Source: Arthrobotrys musiformis
Lineage: Eukaryota > Ascomycota > Orbiliomycetes > Orbiliales > Orbiliaceae
Length of the DNA: 64,000 nt
Direction of reading: 5' to 3'
Assembly: GCA_036971715.1 (NCBI GenBank)
Contig: JAVHJL010000003.1
Coordinates: 682,001-746,000, forward strand
How positions within the stretch are numbered: position 1 is the first letter of the stretch; each line of letters starts with the position of its first letter. A program made the position numbers and the translations under genes. Below the pieces are notes generated by a model, which was not told the origin of the DNA, did no database searches, and saw only the letters and a program-made list of their open reading frames with translations. Positions 12,487 to 24,347 of the stretch are shown piece by piece.

Positions 12487-13463
12487 AGTGGCTATATATG
12501 ACTATCGGCCCCATGGATGGTTGTATACCAGCATGCAAGGCTCATTGATCAATTGATATGATGTTCGGGAGTTCTATTTTTTTTTACATGATCATATGAT
12601 GTTTCTATGATTTGATATACCCTGATTACTGTCCTTTACTCTCTTTTATACATACATGCATAGCAAGGACGGTCCGGCTCGCGGGATTGATATGGTTTGA
12701 TATGATATCTCCTCTGTTTTTTTGTGTATCTTTTGGGAAGCTGGTGTTATTTGTCTTGTTTCTTTCGATCATTTGAGCCGCTCACTCGAGTGCTCGTCAG
12801 TCAGCCGGTCAACTTGGACCTCATCGCCCCTTCGGGTACTAGTTCCACACATCGGGATGTAGCTATAGCAGAATCGAAAATCCAATTCTCCGATTACCAC
12901 TATACTCTATTTTGAACCATTTCCTCGCCGTACATCCCATCGGTGCGTATATGTCAGTCTTCTTCAAGCATGATAGCCCCCCTTGCGCAATAGCATCGAT
13001 ATCCCTCGTACGTTACAACTATGTGTACTCTATAGTATATAGTATCAGGCGCATGAGGGTAAGCCAACGTCGACAACACATTTGGTCCGAGTCGTTTGCT
13101 TGTGCAACCTTCCCGATCCTGCCGCCCGATCTCGATCGATCTTCCCTTCGACGACGACCATTTTAAGCTTGTGTTCCCTCAACCCGACGCGGTTGATTGG
13201 ACGTCTTGCCACTCTCACTTTCCTCGCGATGGCATTGCATTGCATCCAGGGGCGAACCTGGATTCATCATCTTGCGCGGTGGGTACTTATTCAGACGGAT
13301 TATGCTGTGGCGGTATAAAGGCGTGGGCTTCGCTCGGGATACCTTGTCGCTGCATCTCGGTTTGAGATCTGGGTGTTTACCTCTAACAAAACAGCTATTA
13401 CGTCTAAGACTTCCATCTCGATCGAACGTTGTCGACCACGCAAAAACTTGTCAATACGCGACC
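12487..13463. other. Intergenic and promoter of the UVDE gene
   Basis: No separate gene supported. The downstream part is open in the UVDE frame with an in-frame ATG at 13302. It also carries a GATC cluster (13128-13141) and a GTATAAAG element near 13313. Confidence 0.6.
13128..13141 (+). promoter_or_regulatory. GATC-repeat cluster resembling a White-Collar light-response element
   Basis: GATCTCGATCGATC, with a further GATC at 13115, about 325 bp upstream of the UVDE ATG. White-Collar GATA-type factors of fungi bind paired GATC/CGATC words. Placement before a UV-repair gene makes a light-response site plausible, but it is not shown. Confidence 0.4.
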
Positions 13464-15390
13464 ATGCCTCGGGGTAGAAAGCCAGCTGGTGCAGTTTCGA
13501 TAGCCGATGGAACGGTGGCGGACGACAATGGTGCATCAGTCCAACACCGTCGTTCGAAGAGGAATATCTCGTCAAAAGCGGATTATACTGTCGATTTACC
13601 CTCCCCGCCGGATTCAGACATCATGAACGGAAGTATTTCACTGAGGGCTTCTCCTGAGGCCGTGGAAGATGGAGAGGGAACTATGGTGAAAAAGAGAAAG
13701 GCTACTACTAGCGGGAAGAAAAAAGTGAAAGAGATCAAGGAGGAGGTGACGACAAAACCTAAGAAATTGCCTGGTAGGAAGAGAAAGGCCGCCGAAGCTT
13801 TGGCTATAGACGACGGTGCTTTCGATCCAGAGGTTGGGACAAGCGACGAGGCACCGCTGAACCGTCCACCGCCTGTCAATGATGATTATAGGCCTATACC
13901 CTTCAAGGGACGTTTGGGATTTGTATGGCCCTCCTTCTCTTCGCTTCGTCTAATCAATGACTAACAATCGATATCGACTCCAGGCCTGCCTGAACACCTA
14001 CCTCCGCTCCTCCAACCCCCCAATATTCTGCTCCCGCACCTGTCGTCTTGATACAATCCACAAACACGACGCAGAATCCGGTCCCGGCGGCGGCCTAAAC
14101 TACGTCAAATCCCTAGGCTTCCAAAACGCCACCGACCTCTTCCACCTCATCCGCTGGAACCACAGATACAACATCAAATTCCTCAGGATTTCATCGGAAA
14201 TGTTCCCATTCGCCAGTCACTCTAAATACGGATACGACTTATCGCACGCCGCGGAACCGTTGAGAGAGGCCGGAAGGCTGGCGATGGAGTACGGACACCG
14301 ATTGACGATGCATCCAGGACAGTACACCCAACTCGCCAGTCCCAAAGAAGAAGTCGTACAAAATGCTATCAGGGATTTAGAATACCATTGCGAATTACTC
14401 GACCGGCTACAACTGGTGGGACAGACGGATAAAGACGCTGTGATGATAATCCACATGGGTGGGACGTTCGGTGATAAACCTGCCACTCTAGAGCGGTTTA
14501 GAACGGTGTATAACACCCACTTATCGGAAGGGGTGAAGAAGCGATTAGTATTAGAAAACGACGATGTATGTTGGAGCGTTGAAGACCTCATCGATATCTG
14601 CGAGGAGTTGGGGGTCCCGTTGGTGCTAGACTGGCATCACAACAATATCGTCCACGGCAAATTGAGAGAAGGAACATACGATGTTAAAAAGGTATACGGA
14701 GAAAGGATAAAGAATACGTGGGTTAAAAAGGGTATCACACAAAAGCAGCATTATAGCGAACCGAGGGAAGGGAGCGTGACGGATAGAGATAGAAGGAGGC
14801 ACTCTCCGAGAGTTTGGGATCTGCCGCCCTGTGAGGATGACATGGATCTAATGATCGAAGCGAAGGATAAAGAACAGGCGGTGTTTGAACTTATGAGGAA
14901 GTTCAAGTTGGAAGGGTGGGAAAGAGTGAATGATGTCGTACCGTATGAGAGGGGGGACGAAATGACGGAAAGCGGGGATTTTAAGCCGCATGAACTATGC
15001 ATGGGAGGCCTGGAAGGAAGAGTCTATTGGCCCCAGGGAATGGAGGAATATTTGAAGCCGAAGAAGAAGGTTCGAGCCAAAAAGATTGAAATAGAGGGTG
15101 CAGCTGAGGAATCGGCTCCGAAAAAAAGAGGGCGAAAAGCCACCAAGATAGAAGATGTTGACGAGGTACCTGCGAGGCCGCTGAAGAAAGTATCGGAAAA
15201 AGTTGCAGCAGCGGTTGAAACAGCGACCACTAATGGGCTAGACTTAAAATCCGAAGCTAAAGTTGAAGAGGAGGATACTTCAAAACCGGTCAGCGCAAAA
15301 AGGGCAAAGAAGGGAGTTAAAGCTGTGACCTCTGAAGTCAAAGAGGCTGTCGAAACGACAACCAAACGGAAGTCCACTAGGACAAAGTAG
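13464..15390 (+). CDS. uve1: UV-damage endonuclease (UVDE/Uve1 family)
   Basis: Two exons, 13464-13922 and 13984-15390, 621 aa; the 61-bp intron splits GRLGF from ACLNTYL. Role (family knowledge): it nicks DNA 5' to UV photoproducts and abasic sites, starting an excision repair route separate from NER. Seen: the UVDE TIM-barrel from about residue 148, with GRLGFACLNTYL, FCSRTCRLDTI, LTMHPGQYTQL, IIHMGGTFGDK, LVLENDDVCWS and LVLDWHHNN supplying the conserved His/Glu/Asp metal ligands. The lysine-rich N-terminus starts MPRGRKP. The basic C-terminal tail contains KKRGRKATK. Both are AT-hook-like. An in-frame ATG at 13302 would add 54 residues rich in Arg, Leu and Ser with mitochondrial presequence character. 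Convergent with the gene ending at 15812. Confidence 0.95.
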
Positions 15391-15811
15391 TACACATGTA
15401 AGTTCTAAATAGTTGTATAAAGAGGGTACGATAGATCATACAATGAAGCATCGCCCAGACGGAGACATTCAGGTTTGTAAAATACCGTTCTACCAGAGAT
15501 TTTAACAATACATCGAACGCAGAGAACTCCAAAACTACATAGATCATGTATAAGAACTCGGGATAACGAAAATTTAAAAGAAGGAAAGGGAAAAAGATAC
15601 ATCAAAGAAATGAGATACAAGAACCAAAGACCAATCAACCTCCAGAAAAAGCACAAAATGTGTAACCAAGAAAAAGATATAAGTACATGAAATTGAGAAT
15701 CGAAATAGTCTCTCGCCTGGAGATCAAAAAAGTCAACAAAATTGAAGAAAAAAGTATCTCCAGTGTTCCCCTGTCCCCAAGCTAGCCTGAGATTCCTACC
15801 AGCCTAGCACT
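15391..15811. other. Convergent intergenic spacer
   Basis: A-rich 3' flank between two convergent genes. No gene seen. Confidence 0.6.
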
Positions 15812-16426
15812 TCAGACGAGAATCCTCATATTCCTCACATGGCTTGTGGTCACACTCCCGCTCCTCTTGACCTTAACATTCGTGTTTTCTTCCACGGCAG
15901 CACTCTCAGGCCTCTGTACTTGCTTCTCCTCAACGCTCTCGGGAGCCAGATACGCTGGAGGGAGTACAATTTCCCCCATAGCAGGGTCCTCGACAGAATA
16001 CCTCGGAGGCGCTGGAGAAACCACATCCGGATCACTCTTCCCTCCGTCACCAGAACCAGGGGCTTCGGTAGCGCCCTCGGCGGCCTCTTCATCCTTATTC
16101 CTTTGCCCAGCCTTTCTGTATTTCAATACCACGAGGTATATAACCGTCCCCGTCAAAATCAGCGCAAGTATGATGCCCACGCTCAACCCGATAACGGTTT
16201 TACGAGCGTTCTCGACGGCAAAAACCGATGTCTCGCCGGTGGCGGTAGGGTCGAAGGGCTTGAGAGCTTCCCTGGGGTCTGTGGAGGTTTCTGGCATTGT
16301 GTCCGTTGGGAAAGGGCTGTTGATGTTTATGGGGGTGGAGAGGGATCTGATCGTGGGATCTGGGAGTTCTTTGATAGGTTTGACATAAGGACGTAAGCTG
16401 GAAGTATCGGTATGGGCCTCGACCAT
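15812..16426 (-). CDS. Single-pass membrane protein, type unknown
   Basis: Single exon, 204 aa, ATG at 16426-16424. Seen: a polar, Pro/Thr/Ser-rich N-terminal half of about 70 residues; one transmembrane helix (TVIGLSVGIILALILTGTVIYLVVL, about 78-102, given here as a label of the segment in two overlapping parts IGLSVGIILALIL and LTGTVIYLVVL); a basic KYRKAGQR stop-transfer; and a cytosolic tail of about 95 residues rich in Pro, Glu and Gly, with PAPPRYSVEDP and LPPAYLAPE. PPxY-like words in the tail could recruit WW-domain proteins (inference). There is no cleavable signal peptide, so either the start is in an unrecognised upstream exon or the protein inserts N-out without one. First of six consecutive minus-strand membrane-protein genes. 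Confidence 0.7.
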   Translation of the reverse strand: MVEAHTDTSSLRPYVKPIKELPDPTIRSLSTPININSPFPTDTMPETSTDPREALKPFDPTATGETSVFAVENARKTVIGLSVGIILALILTGTVIYLVVLKYRKAGQRNKDEEAAEGATEAPGSGDGGKSDPDVVSPAPPRYSVEDPAMGEIVLPPAYLAPESVEEKQVQRPESAAVEENTNVKVKRSGSVTTSHVRNMRILV

Positions 16427-18442
16427 TTTCTTTTTTTATTATTGGGGGGCTTAAGGGGAAGATTTTTGTACAGGAAAATTAAATAAAATAAAAAGAGGTA
16501 CGTACGTATAGGCAGCTATGGATATATGATAGAATATCTATGCTTAAATTTGGGTATAGTAGATATCCCGATATATGACCGTTCGGAACAAATAAGTTGA
16601 TGCAAGATGGATCCAGCCGGGCAAACTTCAGGAGACCCAAAATAAAAAGGCAAAAAAACAAAAAAGAATAAAAATCCCAGCTCGATATCGAGGTTAAAAA
16701 AAAAAGGAAAGAAAGGCCGACTGTTCGCCGCCGTGCCGTTAACAAGTTCGTAGTCGAATTCGCTGTCTGGGAGCCTTTACAAGGAATCCTGTCCTATATC
16801 GGTGAACAATGCAGCCGCGCCTGAGCTCTACAGATCTGCAGTACGATGAAACTGATATTTGCGTTTGGTTTGCTGACCAACGTTTAAACCGGGTCGGTAT
16901 TCTGGCACAGCATGCAAGAGTCTCCCAACTTGTTCGTGAGAGGAGTCCAGCTCGCAAAAAAAAGAAAGAAAGAAGAAAAAAAAAGAGGCAGAAATAAATT
17001 ATGGTAATCACACGCCTGTTTTGTCCTTTGTCTGCTCACTTGCTTGCAAGGAAACAATAGCGGCGTGGTTTGCTCAAGGCGGAGTTTGTGGCAGCGCTGC
17101 TGCGTATGTAGGTAAGGATGCAGGCTGAGAAGGCCTATTTTTCGACCGGAATATATAACAAACGTTGGAAAAACTGAATTGTACGGCAGCAGAAACACCA
17201 AAGCAAACAAAAACGAACCTAATCATGAACTCCTAGAGGCGAAAAGAAAAAAGAGAAATAATAATTATTTCTACTAACGAAGGGGGACTTCATGACTTTA
17301 AAGTTGGAGTTGAACGTAGTTCCCGTTTCGAAATACCGTCCATTGGTGGCGCATTGTGACATGTGTCGCCGTCCCCATACATATCGACATGTTGTATGTT
17401 GGAATTTGGCTTAGCCCCAGAGAGGGCACTCTGTGGTCGATCAAACAAAAGCCATCACAGGGTCTCCTGCTCTCCATGGCCCAGTCCTCTTACCAAATTA
17501 CTAAATTTCCTATAGTAAATTTGGATTTTTGTCGTCTGTCGGCTGATATGTTCCTGAAGGACCGTAATATTTCTCTTTGAGAGGCGAGTTTAAAAAATGA
17601 TAAGCCAATAATGTTCTTATCCAAGGAATTCTTCAAAACTTTCTGAAACTACATATCTGCCCAGCATTCCCCGTGGTGTGGATAGTGGCGGGGAGGGTGG
17701 GATCCCCTGCCATCGATTTGCCCAAACGAAAAACCATGGTACCAAGGCTTTGAATCAGTGCACAAGTTTGTGGTTTGGATGTGCAAACAAGGAAAATATT
17801 ATGATTGCATTATACGGAAGGCGACAAAACCAAATATTTATTTCTAGCTGGCTTGGGGGCTTTTTCAGGCAGCGCCTTCATTTCTATAGTGTTTGGTCGA
17901 TCTCGAGGACTAGGGCGTGGAGCTACCCGCCATGGCTACAAAAGAAATGTTGCATTTTGCAGGACTATCAATGCTACGAATATTTAGATCTAGCTCCAGA
18001 CTGTGGTATTAACAGCAAGTAGTCTAATATTTACCAAAACATATATATGGCCATCATGAGAATATCGATTATTCTAAAGAATACATGGAACAGACTGTGA
18101 AGCAAGTTGACAAGAGAGTTTCAAGAAGCAAAGGGAAGATAAACATAGTAAAACGTGTGCAATGATGCGGTGCAATTTGGGTGGGTGAATCGTGAAAATT
18201 GGTTGGCTTCGGAGACCACTGAGGTAAGGAATAGGGACGGATCGTTGAGGGCAAGCTCGTCAAAATAAAAACGTATAATAGATGGGGAATTCGTAGACAT
18301 GCGGTTTTAGAGTTGGCCTCATAGAGGCGCCCTATATATATGTGCGAAAGCGGGCTTTAACAAATTGACCTTAGTACTGAATGGCGATGTTGCCGCGCGA
18401 TAAGCCCCCACGATGTGGAACCTTGCAGACTAGTTATATCCA
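16427..18442. other. Intergenic
   Basis: AT-rich with A-tracts (about 16690-16710 and 16955-16985). An open stretch at about 17678-18022 could be read as protein but lacks a convincing start, domain or splice structure. Confidence 0.5.
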
Positions 18443-19385
18443 TCACTTTTGTTTGTCGAACGAGTCAAAGGTCCCTCGTTTCTCGATATCACGGTATAGA
18501 CTAGAAGTTTGCGGATGCTCTTTTAGACTCTTCAACTCGAAAGACGGGTTTGATGGTGATGGATTGTACCAAGGTCGCGGACTGAAACCGGTTGGACCCC
18601 AGATCTCCTTGACATCGATAACGTACTTTTGTCTATAGCTATAATCGTAGGACTCGGGTGTGTTCCTCAATATCTGCAAGAGGCTTCGGCGGTGGAGACA
18701 TTTTCGCATAATGTAGAAGAGAGCGATTGTGGGCAGTACCGCACACGTTACTACTCCAATCGTTGCTAAGAAGCCCAACACTGGCTTGCAGGATTTGCAG
18801 CATTCGTCAGAGCCCGAATTTCGTGATACGAAAGAATTATTAGAGCTGACTGTGAGCATAACTCCTTAAATTAGTAACTAGTCCCCCTTCCTAAAATTTA
18901 GAACTGGAGAGTGTTGAAAAAATGGTACCTGGGATGCTTGCGCAAGCTTTTTGATCCGTGCTCGTCTGGAGAACAGGAGTTGGGGCTGGATCTTCGATTG
19001 ATGTTGAGGACGGTATCGCTACTGATGGCACCACGGTAGAAATAAGCGTAGAGACAGTGCTTTCCACTGGCTGAGGATTCGATGCAGTGGCGCGTGGCGG
19101 GAACTTTCGTATGGGACCTGGTGTCCCTGATGACATTGTACCCGAAAGGATAGTGGTTATTGATACCTTTGGCCCCGCATCATCAAGTTCCGGTGGCGAT
19201 AAGCCGGTGATGATTCCAATAGTGAGAGCAGAGCTCGAATTTTGGAGGGGGCTAACCGGGGCACGTATTTCCTTAGGATTATGGGGCGTTGTCATCTGAA
19301 CACCTGCTGCCACGCCCAAGATATTGTGCAAAAAAAGACTGTAAGTAAGGACATATAATGCCAGGAGTGAAATTTTTGGTGACAT
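18443..19385 (-). CDS. Type I single-pass membrane protein with Ser/Thr-rich ectodomain
   Basis: Two exons on the minus strand, 19385-18929 and 18849-18443, 287 aa. The donor GTACC, a TTACTAAT branch site and a CACAG acceptor keep phase. Seen: a signal peptide (MSPKISLLALYVLTYSLFLH...), then an ectodomain of about 140 residues rich in Thr, Ser and Pro. A Cys-rich juxtamembrane segment (DECCKSCK) follows at the start of exon 2, then one transmembrane helix (VLGFLATIGVVTCAVLPTIA) and a basic RKCLHRR stop-transfer. The tail is about 90 residues, with EIWGPTGFSPRPWYNP. No catalytic domain recognised. The architecture matches its downstream neighbours and suggests a cell-surface sensor or adhesin. 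Confidence 0.75.
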
Positions 19386-20431
19386 ATTCGCTCGAGTATA
19401 TTGGCAGTATAATATGCAACAGCTAGCTAATCAAATTGGTGAAGTGAGGTGGATATGGCCAGAGCTAGGTAGATTGGTGAATGGAAGTTATATATCATAT
19501 AATGGTACTCGATGAGTTTTTCTCTGATACTGTAATTGGGCGTGTATAGATCTGGATGTGGGAACTGAAGCTTTGATATTCGATCGACTGCAACCATTCT
19601 CCGTTATATAAATGTTTTAATGGAGATTTGAAATTAGCTAGCCCTGCTTTGATGCCACACGCCATGAACCCAAGATAGAAATCCTCGAAGCTAAGAAAGC
19701 TGGATAGTCTGGCTATCTGAGGTCTTACGCGGAGTTCGTTCTATATTGAGGGTATCCAGGGCCTTATGCGACACGAAAACGTCTCAGATGAACATACAAC
19801 AAACAGTGGCCTTCTTGATTGCTCGCAAATTGTTAGACTAGGGCTATAGCCTTGCGATTGCTTGGGTTTACCTATCATGAAAGCTTCAGTGATTTTTACT
19901 ATTTTTGCTCTTGTTTATATTGACAAGGCTGCAGAAGTGTGCGCTGTAAGATTTGAAGGGCGCCAATTTCTTTACGCCAGACGCGTTAGCTCTAAACTCT
20001 GAGGCTACCCCAATTTTTGCTAATATTATGATGTGCTGTGACGGCACGAGTTTGTTGTCTGTCATTACGCGGCTGGACGGGTATGCAGACTCTCTCACAG
20101 TTTTTATGTCTCAACCTGACGTTTGAATGATGAAGCTCCTGCTGATCTCATATTATTGATACTTCGCGTCTAACCGTTCAAAAATTGAAGAGGAGAAGTT
20201 TGATCGAGATAGGAGCTCCAGAGATCAGATATGAAACTAGCGGTATAGGCCCTAATCAAAGAGAACCATATGCCATGGTATTTGATATTTTAAATAAGGT
20301 ACAAACTTTAGTGCTCCCTAGAATCTCCTTATATGTCTTCAGCTGATCAGGCGTAGGTAGAACGGCTGACTGAGACAATTAGAACCCTGAGTATACTAGT
20401 ATATATATAAGATATGCATCCATCTAGAAGT
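19386..20431. other. Intergenic
   Basis: AT-rich promoter-side DNA; nothing else seen. Confidence 0.6.
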
Positions 20432-20674
20432 TTACTCCTCATTCATGGGGGCTTCTCGCTCCGTACTTAGATTCTGTCGCCGATATTTCCGGCGCATACA
20501 AAAGCATATACCAACCACTATCGCAATGACGTTCAAGACCACCAGTGCGCTAAGAGCAGATAGTAGCGCTATTAGAGCCACTGCCATCTCTCCTTGGTCA
20601 AGGTGCCTGATTGGGTTGGTGACATGTTGGGCGCTGGCGCAGTAGCCATCTGGTTGAACAAATGTAGGATCCAT
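20432..20674 (-). CDS. Small single-pass membrane protein
   Basis: Open frame of 80 aa from an ATG at 20674. Seen: about 27 polar residues containing one Cys, one strong transmembrane helix (MAVALIALLSALSALVVLNV followed by IAIVVGICFC), then MRRKYRR and a short acidic end. It may be a complete micro-membrane protein or the last exon of a larger type I protein whose upstream exon I could not place. It lies between, and on the same strand as, other single-pass membrane-protein genes, which supports it being real. No function can be assigned. Confidence 0.5.
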   Translation of the reverse strand: MDPTFVQPDGYCASAQHVTNPIRHLDQGEMAVALIALLSALSALVVLNVIAIVVGICFCMRRKYRRQNLSTEREAPMNEE

Positions 20675-22764
20675 AATCTTAGTTAACTAGTTTCCTGATG
20701 GAGAGCCCAGCCAGTATACGGTAAACGGATCTATAGCGACAGGCCAGAGGTAGATCATATGAATTACTACTGTCTCGCAATCGAGGAAGAAATTTTAGTG
20801 AACTTATATTTTTAATAGATATAGAGAGATCCCTCAGGGAGAACCTACGGGAGAAATGCTGGACTGTAGTTCGATTAGACTGTAAACTAGGTCTTTAAAA
20901 AATTCGAACTCGAAACGTATCGTTTGGGTTTTAGAGGTATTATATTTCTAGAGCTCGTAGGGGCCTAGATTGCCAGATTGCGAATGGGAGGGGGTTAGGG
21001 ACAACGTATGTAGAGATTCTGATTTTATTGTACCTCGCGCCATAGTATTTACCAAGCCCGTCGTCTAGCCTCAAGACTAAGTATTTATACACATCGGGCA
21101 AAGGAAACTGATACTCGGCATAGCTACGGATCAATTGACGACACTTACAACCCCGATGAAACCTACTTACCTAGTCCCCATGTTGCAGGCGTAGCCATAT
21201 ACTTTGGTTTGTGAGACGCTGGTCTGTGGAACGCATTCAAGCTGGCAAGGCCCGGGAGTCAGGCTCTTTCTACATAGATACTTTTCAGTGCTCGAAATTT
21301 CCTTGTAGTCTGGGGGTCACTATTTCCTTGGTTAATTCGGATATCTATTTCGAGGAAGGCTTAAAAGGTTGCGTTTGAATGGCTACAACTGGAGCACAAA
21401 GCTAGGACTTACACAAAGATGAATGCGTGCGACCCTGCACGAAAGAATATTACTAGGGATGTAGTAGTACTTATAACCTGAAAATGGCCAATTTGTTACT
21501 AAGCTTGTCGCACAAACGTGTTCAGGCGGTCATCTGTGGTAAATGTGCGGGAGTTAGCATTGTAACGCATAGGCTTGGGTTAGTTTCATATACGTCCCTA
21601 AGGTCAGACGAAAGTTCGAGTGCTCCACTAGCACTCCGATCGAAATAATTAATTGGAGATAGTCGCGATGCTCCCACCCGGATCAGCACCTAGGAATAAC
21701 GAGTGGCGAGCCGAGAATTTCGAGTCGATATACCTGGTCTCGTAATGAGATACCACGAAAAGAAACCTAGTCAAGAAATAGGGAGACCATTTTATCTGCC
21801 GGTTGGAGAAGGTTACTATATATATATATATATATAGTACTAGTTTGCTCTTATTCAAATTAACTACTGGGGTTTTAGTTGGCAAAAAATCACACGCATT
21901 GCACGGGCTGCCTCAGCGCTCAGCGTAGTCATTGTTTTCGCACTGGATCCGTCGTTTGCCTTTAACTTAATTAGGCCCTGGGCGAGGCTGGGAACGAGAT
22001 TAATTAGGCTCTAATTATAAGGCCCCATCGTCTGAACCCAGAAATATAACCTGGGTCGGGCCTTAAACCTAAGTCCTGAATTAAGGCACACTAGACTGAA
22101 CTGCCAGCGAGGTCGATCATCAATCGCGGCTAGCCAAAGTTTGCCCAAAAAGTCCAAAAAAAAAAACACTACGCGTATACGATGCAACATTTTATAACAT
22201 GCCGGTTCTCTACGTCCTCAGTGTATGGGTACTGAGTATGGTACTAGGATTACGTCCAAAAAAACCAAACCTTTATCGATATAACCTGTACCTAAATCTA
22301 CAAGAAGACTAACTCCAAAGTGTTTGGTGGTAGTATTCTGAGCGTACGCACTAGCTAGTTCTACAACAGCGAAGAAAGAAGGATTATATTAAAGTTGTGT
22401 TAAGCCCTGGCTCCAGCGGGCCGCGAGAAAATATACAGACTTCGCAGTTGATATAAATTTACGGCAGGTTTCTGGGCCTCCCTGATGAATGCCTGCAGAA
22501 AAAAAGAAGAAAAAGGAATTAATCATGAATGAATAAATGAAAAGGAAAGGAGGGGAGGATAGAGACATACGAACGTATCTTAGCCATCTAGCTAGCTTAG
22601 AGGGTACAATCTAGGGGAATACATGAAACTTCTCAAAGCTTATGTCCACATATGTGTGCATGATATGAACTCTCCTTTGCCCAAATACCCGGGTGGGCTG
22701 GGTACGTATACGAGACAACTACATACCACAATTCCATATTAATATATTCCCTTATCGACATGTC
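20675..22764. other. Gene-poor intergenic stretch of 2.1 kb
   Basis: AT-rich. It holds a TA dinucleotide run at 21817-21836, one dispersed CTAG-CCTC palindromic word at 21065-21081, and GGCTGGGAACGAGA-type (about 21985) and CTGGGTACG-ACGAGACAACT-type (about 22696) words. No gene supported. Confidence 0.6.
21817..21836. repeat. (TA)n microsatellite
   Basis: Ten TA units. Confidence 0.85.
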
Positions 22765-23358
22765 TCAAAGTCCTAATGCCGGCAATGGAGATCTGTCTGG
22801 ACCGCCTTGTGGCGGGCTCTCAGAGTTTGGATCTGTGGGCGTTCGTATATGGTCGGGTGCCGGCTCAACCGTTTGCGTTTCTTGTGTCGGGATATTGTTC
22901 TTCGAGATCGCCCCCTTCGGAGGAAGTGTTTCGTCGGACTGAGCCTCAAACACATGTTGCTTAATGGTTCCATTGCCCTTTCCTTTCAAACGTGAATACC
23001 AAACCGCTGCAGCCGACGTCCCGGATAGTAAGATAATCGCGCCAACCACTATGGCGGCTATTGCCCCTACACCCAAGCTTTTGCCTCCATGCGTATCTGA
23101 ATCGTCAATATCTTGTTGCGTCGGAATAGGAGCTGGTGGAATAGTTGATTGCAAAACGTCAGCCGTCGGTTGGTCTGGAATAGGTGATAATGTCGAACTG
23201 GTGCCGGTTATCGTCGATGTTTGAAAGGAGCTGGAACTTCTTGGGAGGGTAAACCTGACATTTCCCGGGATATCTGCTGGAACAGTTGACTGAGAAAACC
23301 CTTCCAGGGGCTCTTGGGCAAAAAAAAGCAATAGGAGGAATAGTTTCGCGCGAGGCAT
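22765..23358 (-). CDS. Type I single-pass membrane protein, Ser/Pro-rich ectodomain
   Basis: Single exon, 197 aa, ATG at 23358-23356. Seen: a signal peptide (MPRAKLFLLLLFFAQEPLEG); a stalk of about 70 residues rich in Ser, Thr and Pro; one transmembrane helix (VGAIAAIVVGAIILLSG plus SAAAVWY); a basic SRLKGKGNG stop-transfer; and a polar cytosolic tail of about 65 residues rich in Pro, Glu and Thr (TQETQTVEPAP). No domain recognised. The short ectodomain has no cysteines, unlike its CFEM neighbours, so it would be an extended O-glycosylated stalk (inference). Same strand and layout as the flanking membrane-protein genes. Confidence 0.75.
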   Translation of the reverse strand: MPRAKLFLLLLFFAQEPLEGFSQSTVPADIPGNVRFTLPRSSSSFQTSTITGTSSTLSPIPDQPTADVLQSTIPPAPIPTQQDIDDSDTHGGKSLGVGAIAAIVVGAIILLSGTSAAAVWYSRLKGKGNGTIKQHVFEAQSDETLPPKGAISKNNIPTQETQTVEPAPDHIRTPTDPNSESPPQGGPDRSPLPALGL

Positions 23359-24347
23359 TGTGCCAATGTATTATTGTGATCTCTTTATATTGCTATTTCG
23401 TAAACTGGTCAAATGTTGAGACGGTCGATTTGCAAATTTGTGCCGCTGTCCTCTCTAAAAAAAATCTAGAGTTTGAGTGTTATATCTATATCAGAGACCA
23501 GAAAGAAACAAAATGTAGATGATGTTGTAAGCTACGTGATATGGTGTTCAAAGACAGCTAACGCACACAATAGTGTTGAATTTGTTGGGTTAATTTACAC
23601 TATGGCATAGGGTTTCTAGTCCCGAGACTGGGCATAGGGATAGATCTGTAGAAGAGAATCAGCCCATTAACCGAAATGTGGGAATAATTGCAAGGCTAAA
23701 GGTAAATAGATTCCAAACTCAAATTCTCCTCTGGAATTCGATGCAATATTCGTGGAAATTATTATCGGCGGGATGGGAACCTCATATCTTATTGCTTAAT
23801 GTTTTAGGCGCCTGCTTGTTCCATTCCATGCATGCACCCGCATATCTGTAAATCCCCGTTGTTTGCTCAAAAGTGTATGTTTAGGCCTCTCTGTCATTGG
23901 CTGCACAGCCCAGATCCTTGATCAATTGGAAGGGTAAGGAGCTACTTTTTTCTGCAGTCAGGCGATGGGAAAAGGCCTACGGAACAATAGGTGCCAGGGA
24001 GAGCACTGTATTCTATCGGCCGAAGTATCGGCGTACAAGTACATGTACTACAATCCAGATGAGACAGCATTTGTAGCAATGCATGCAATGACGGGCCGCC
24101 GGGAAATGTGACGCGATATCAATAAGCCTCTGATTCTTAAGATAAAAAGCTTGAGCGCAGATATTTCTCACCTGAAACTAAGTTTCTGCAAACTTTCAGC
24201 CGCAGAAAGCGTGGTCAAATATCCAAATAGATGCCGGCAAATGCTGTCATCCTCGATTAAATACATTATATTCTACGTACGTAGCACAAGTTGGTCTAGT
24301 TTTATCTCGCAAACGTCTAGTTCGTTCTACCGACTAAATCCCTAGTA
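23359..24347. other. Intergenic
   Basis: No gene supported. One CTAGTCCCGAGACTGG word at 23616-23631 belongs to the dispersed palindromic family. Confidence 0.6.

Noticed and set aside
15839..16396. Plus-strand open frames of 180-185 codons
   Set aside because: Antisense shadows of the membrane-protein gene on the minus strand, whose helix and stop-transfer are convincing.
17678..18022. Plus-strand frames with a hydrophobic stretch
   Set aside because: No consistent frame, start or splice structure; could be a relic but unsupported.
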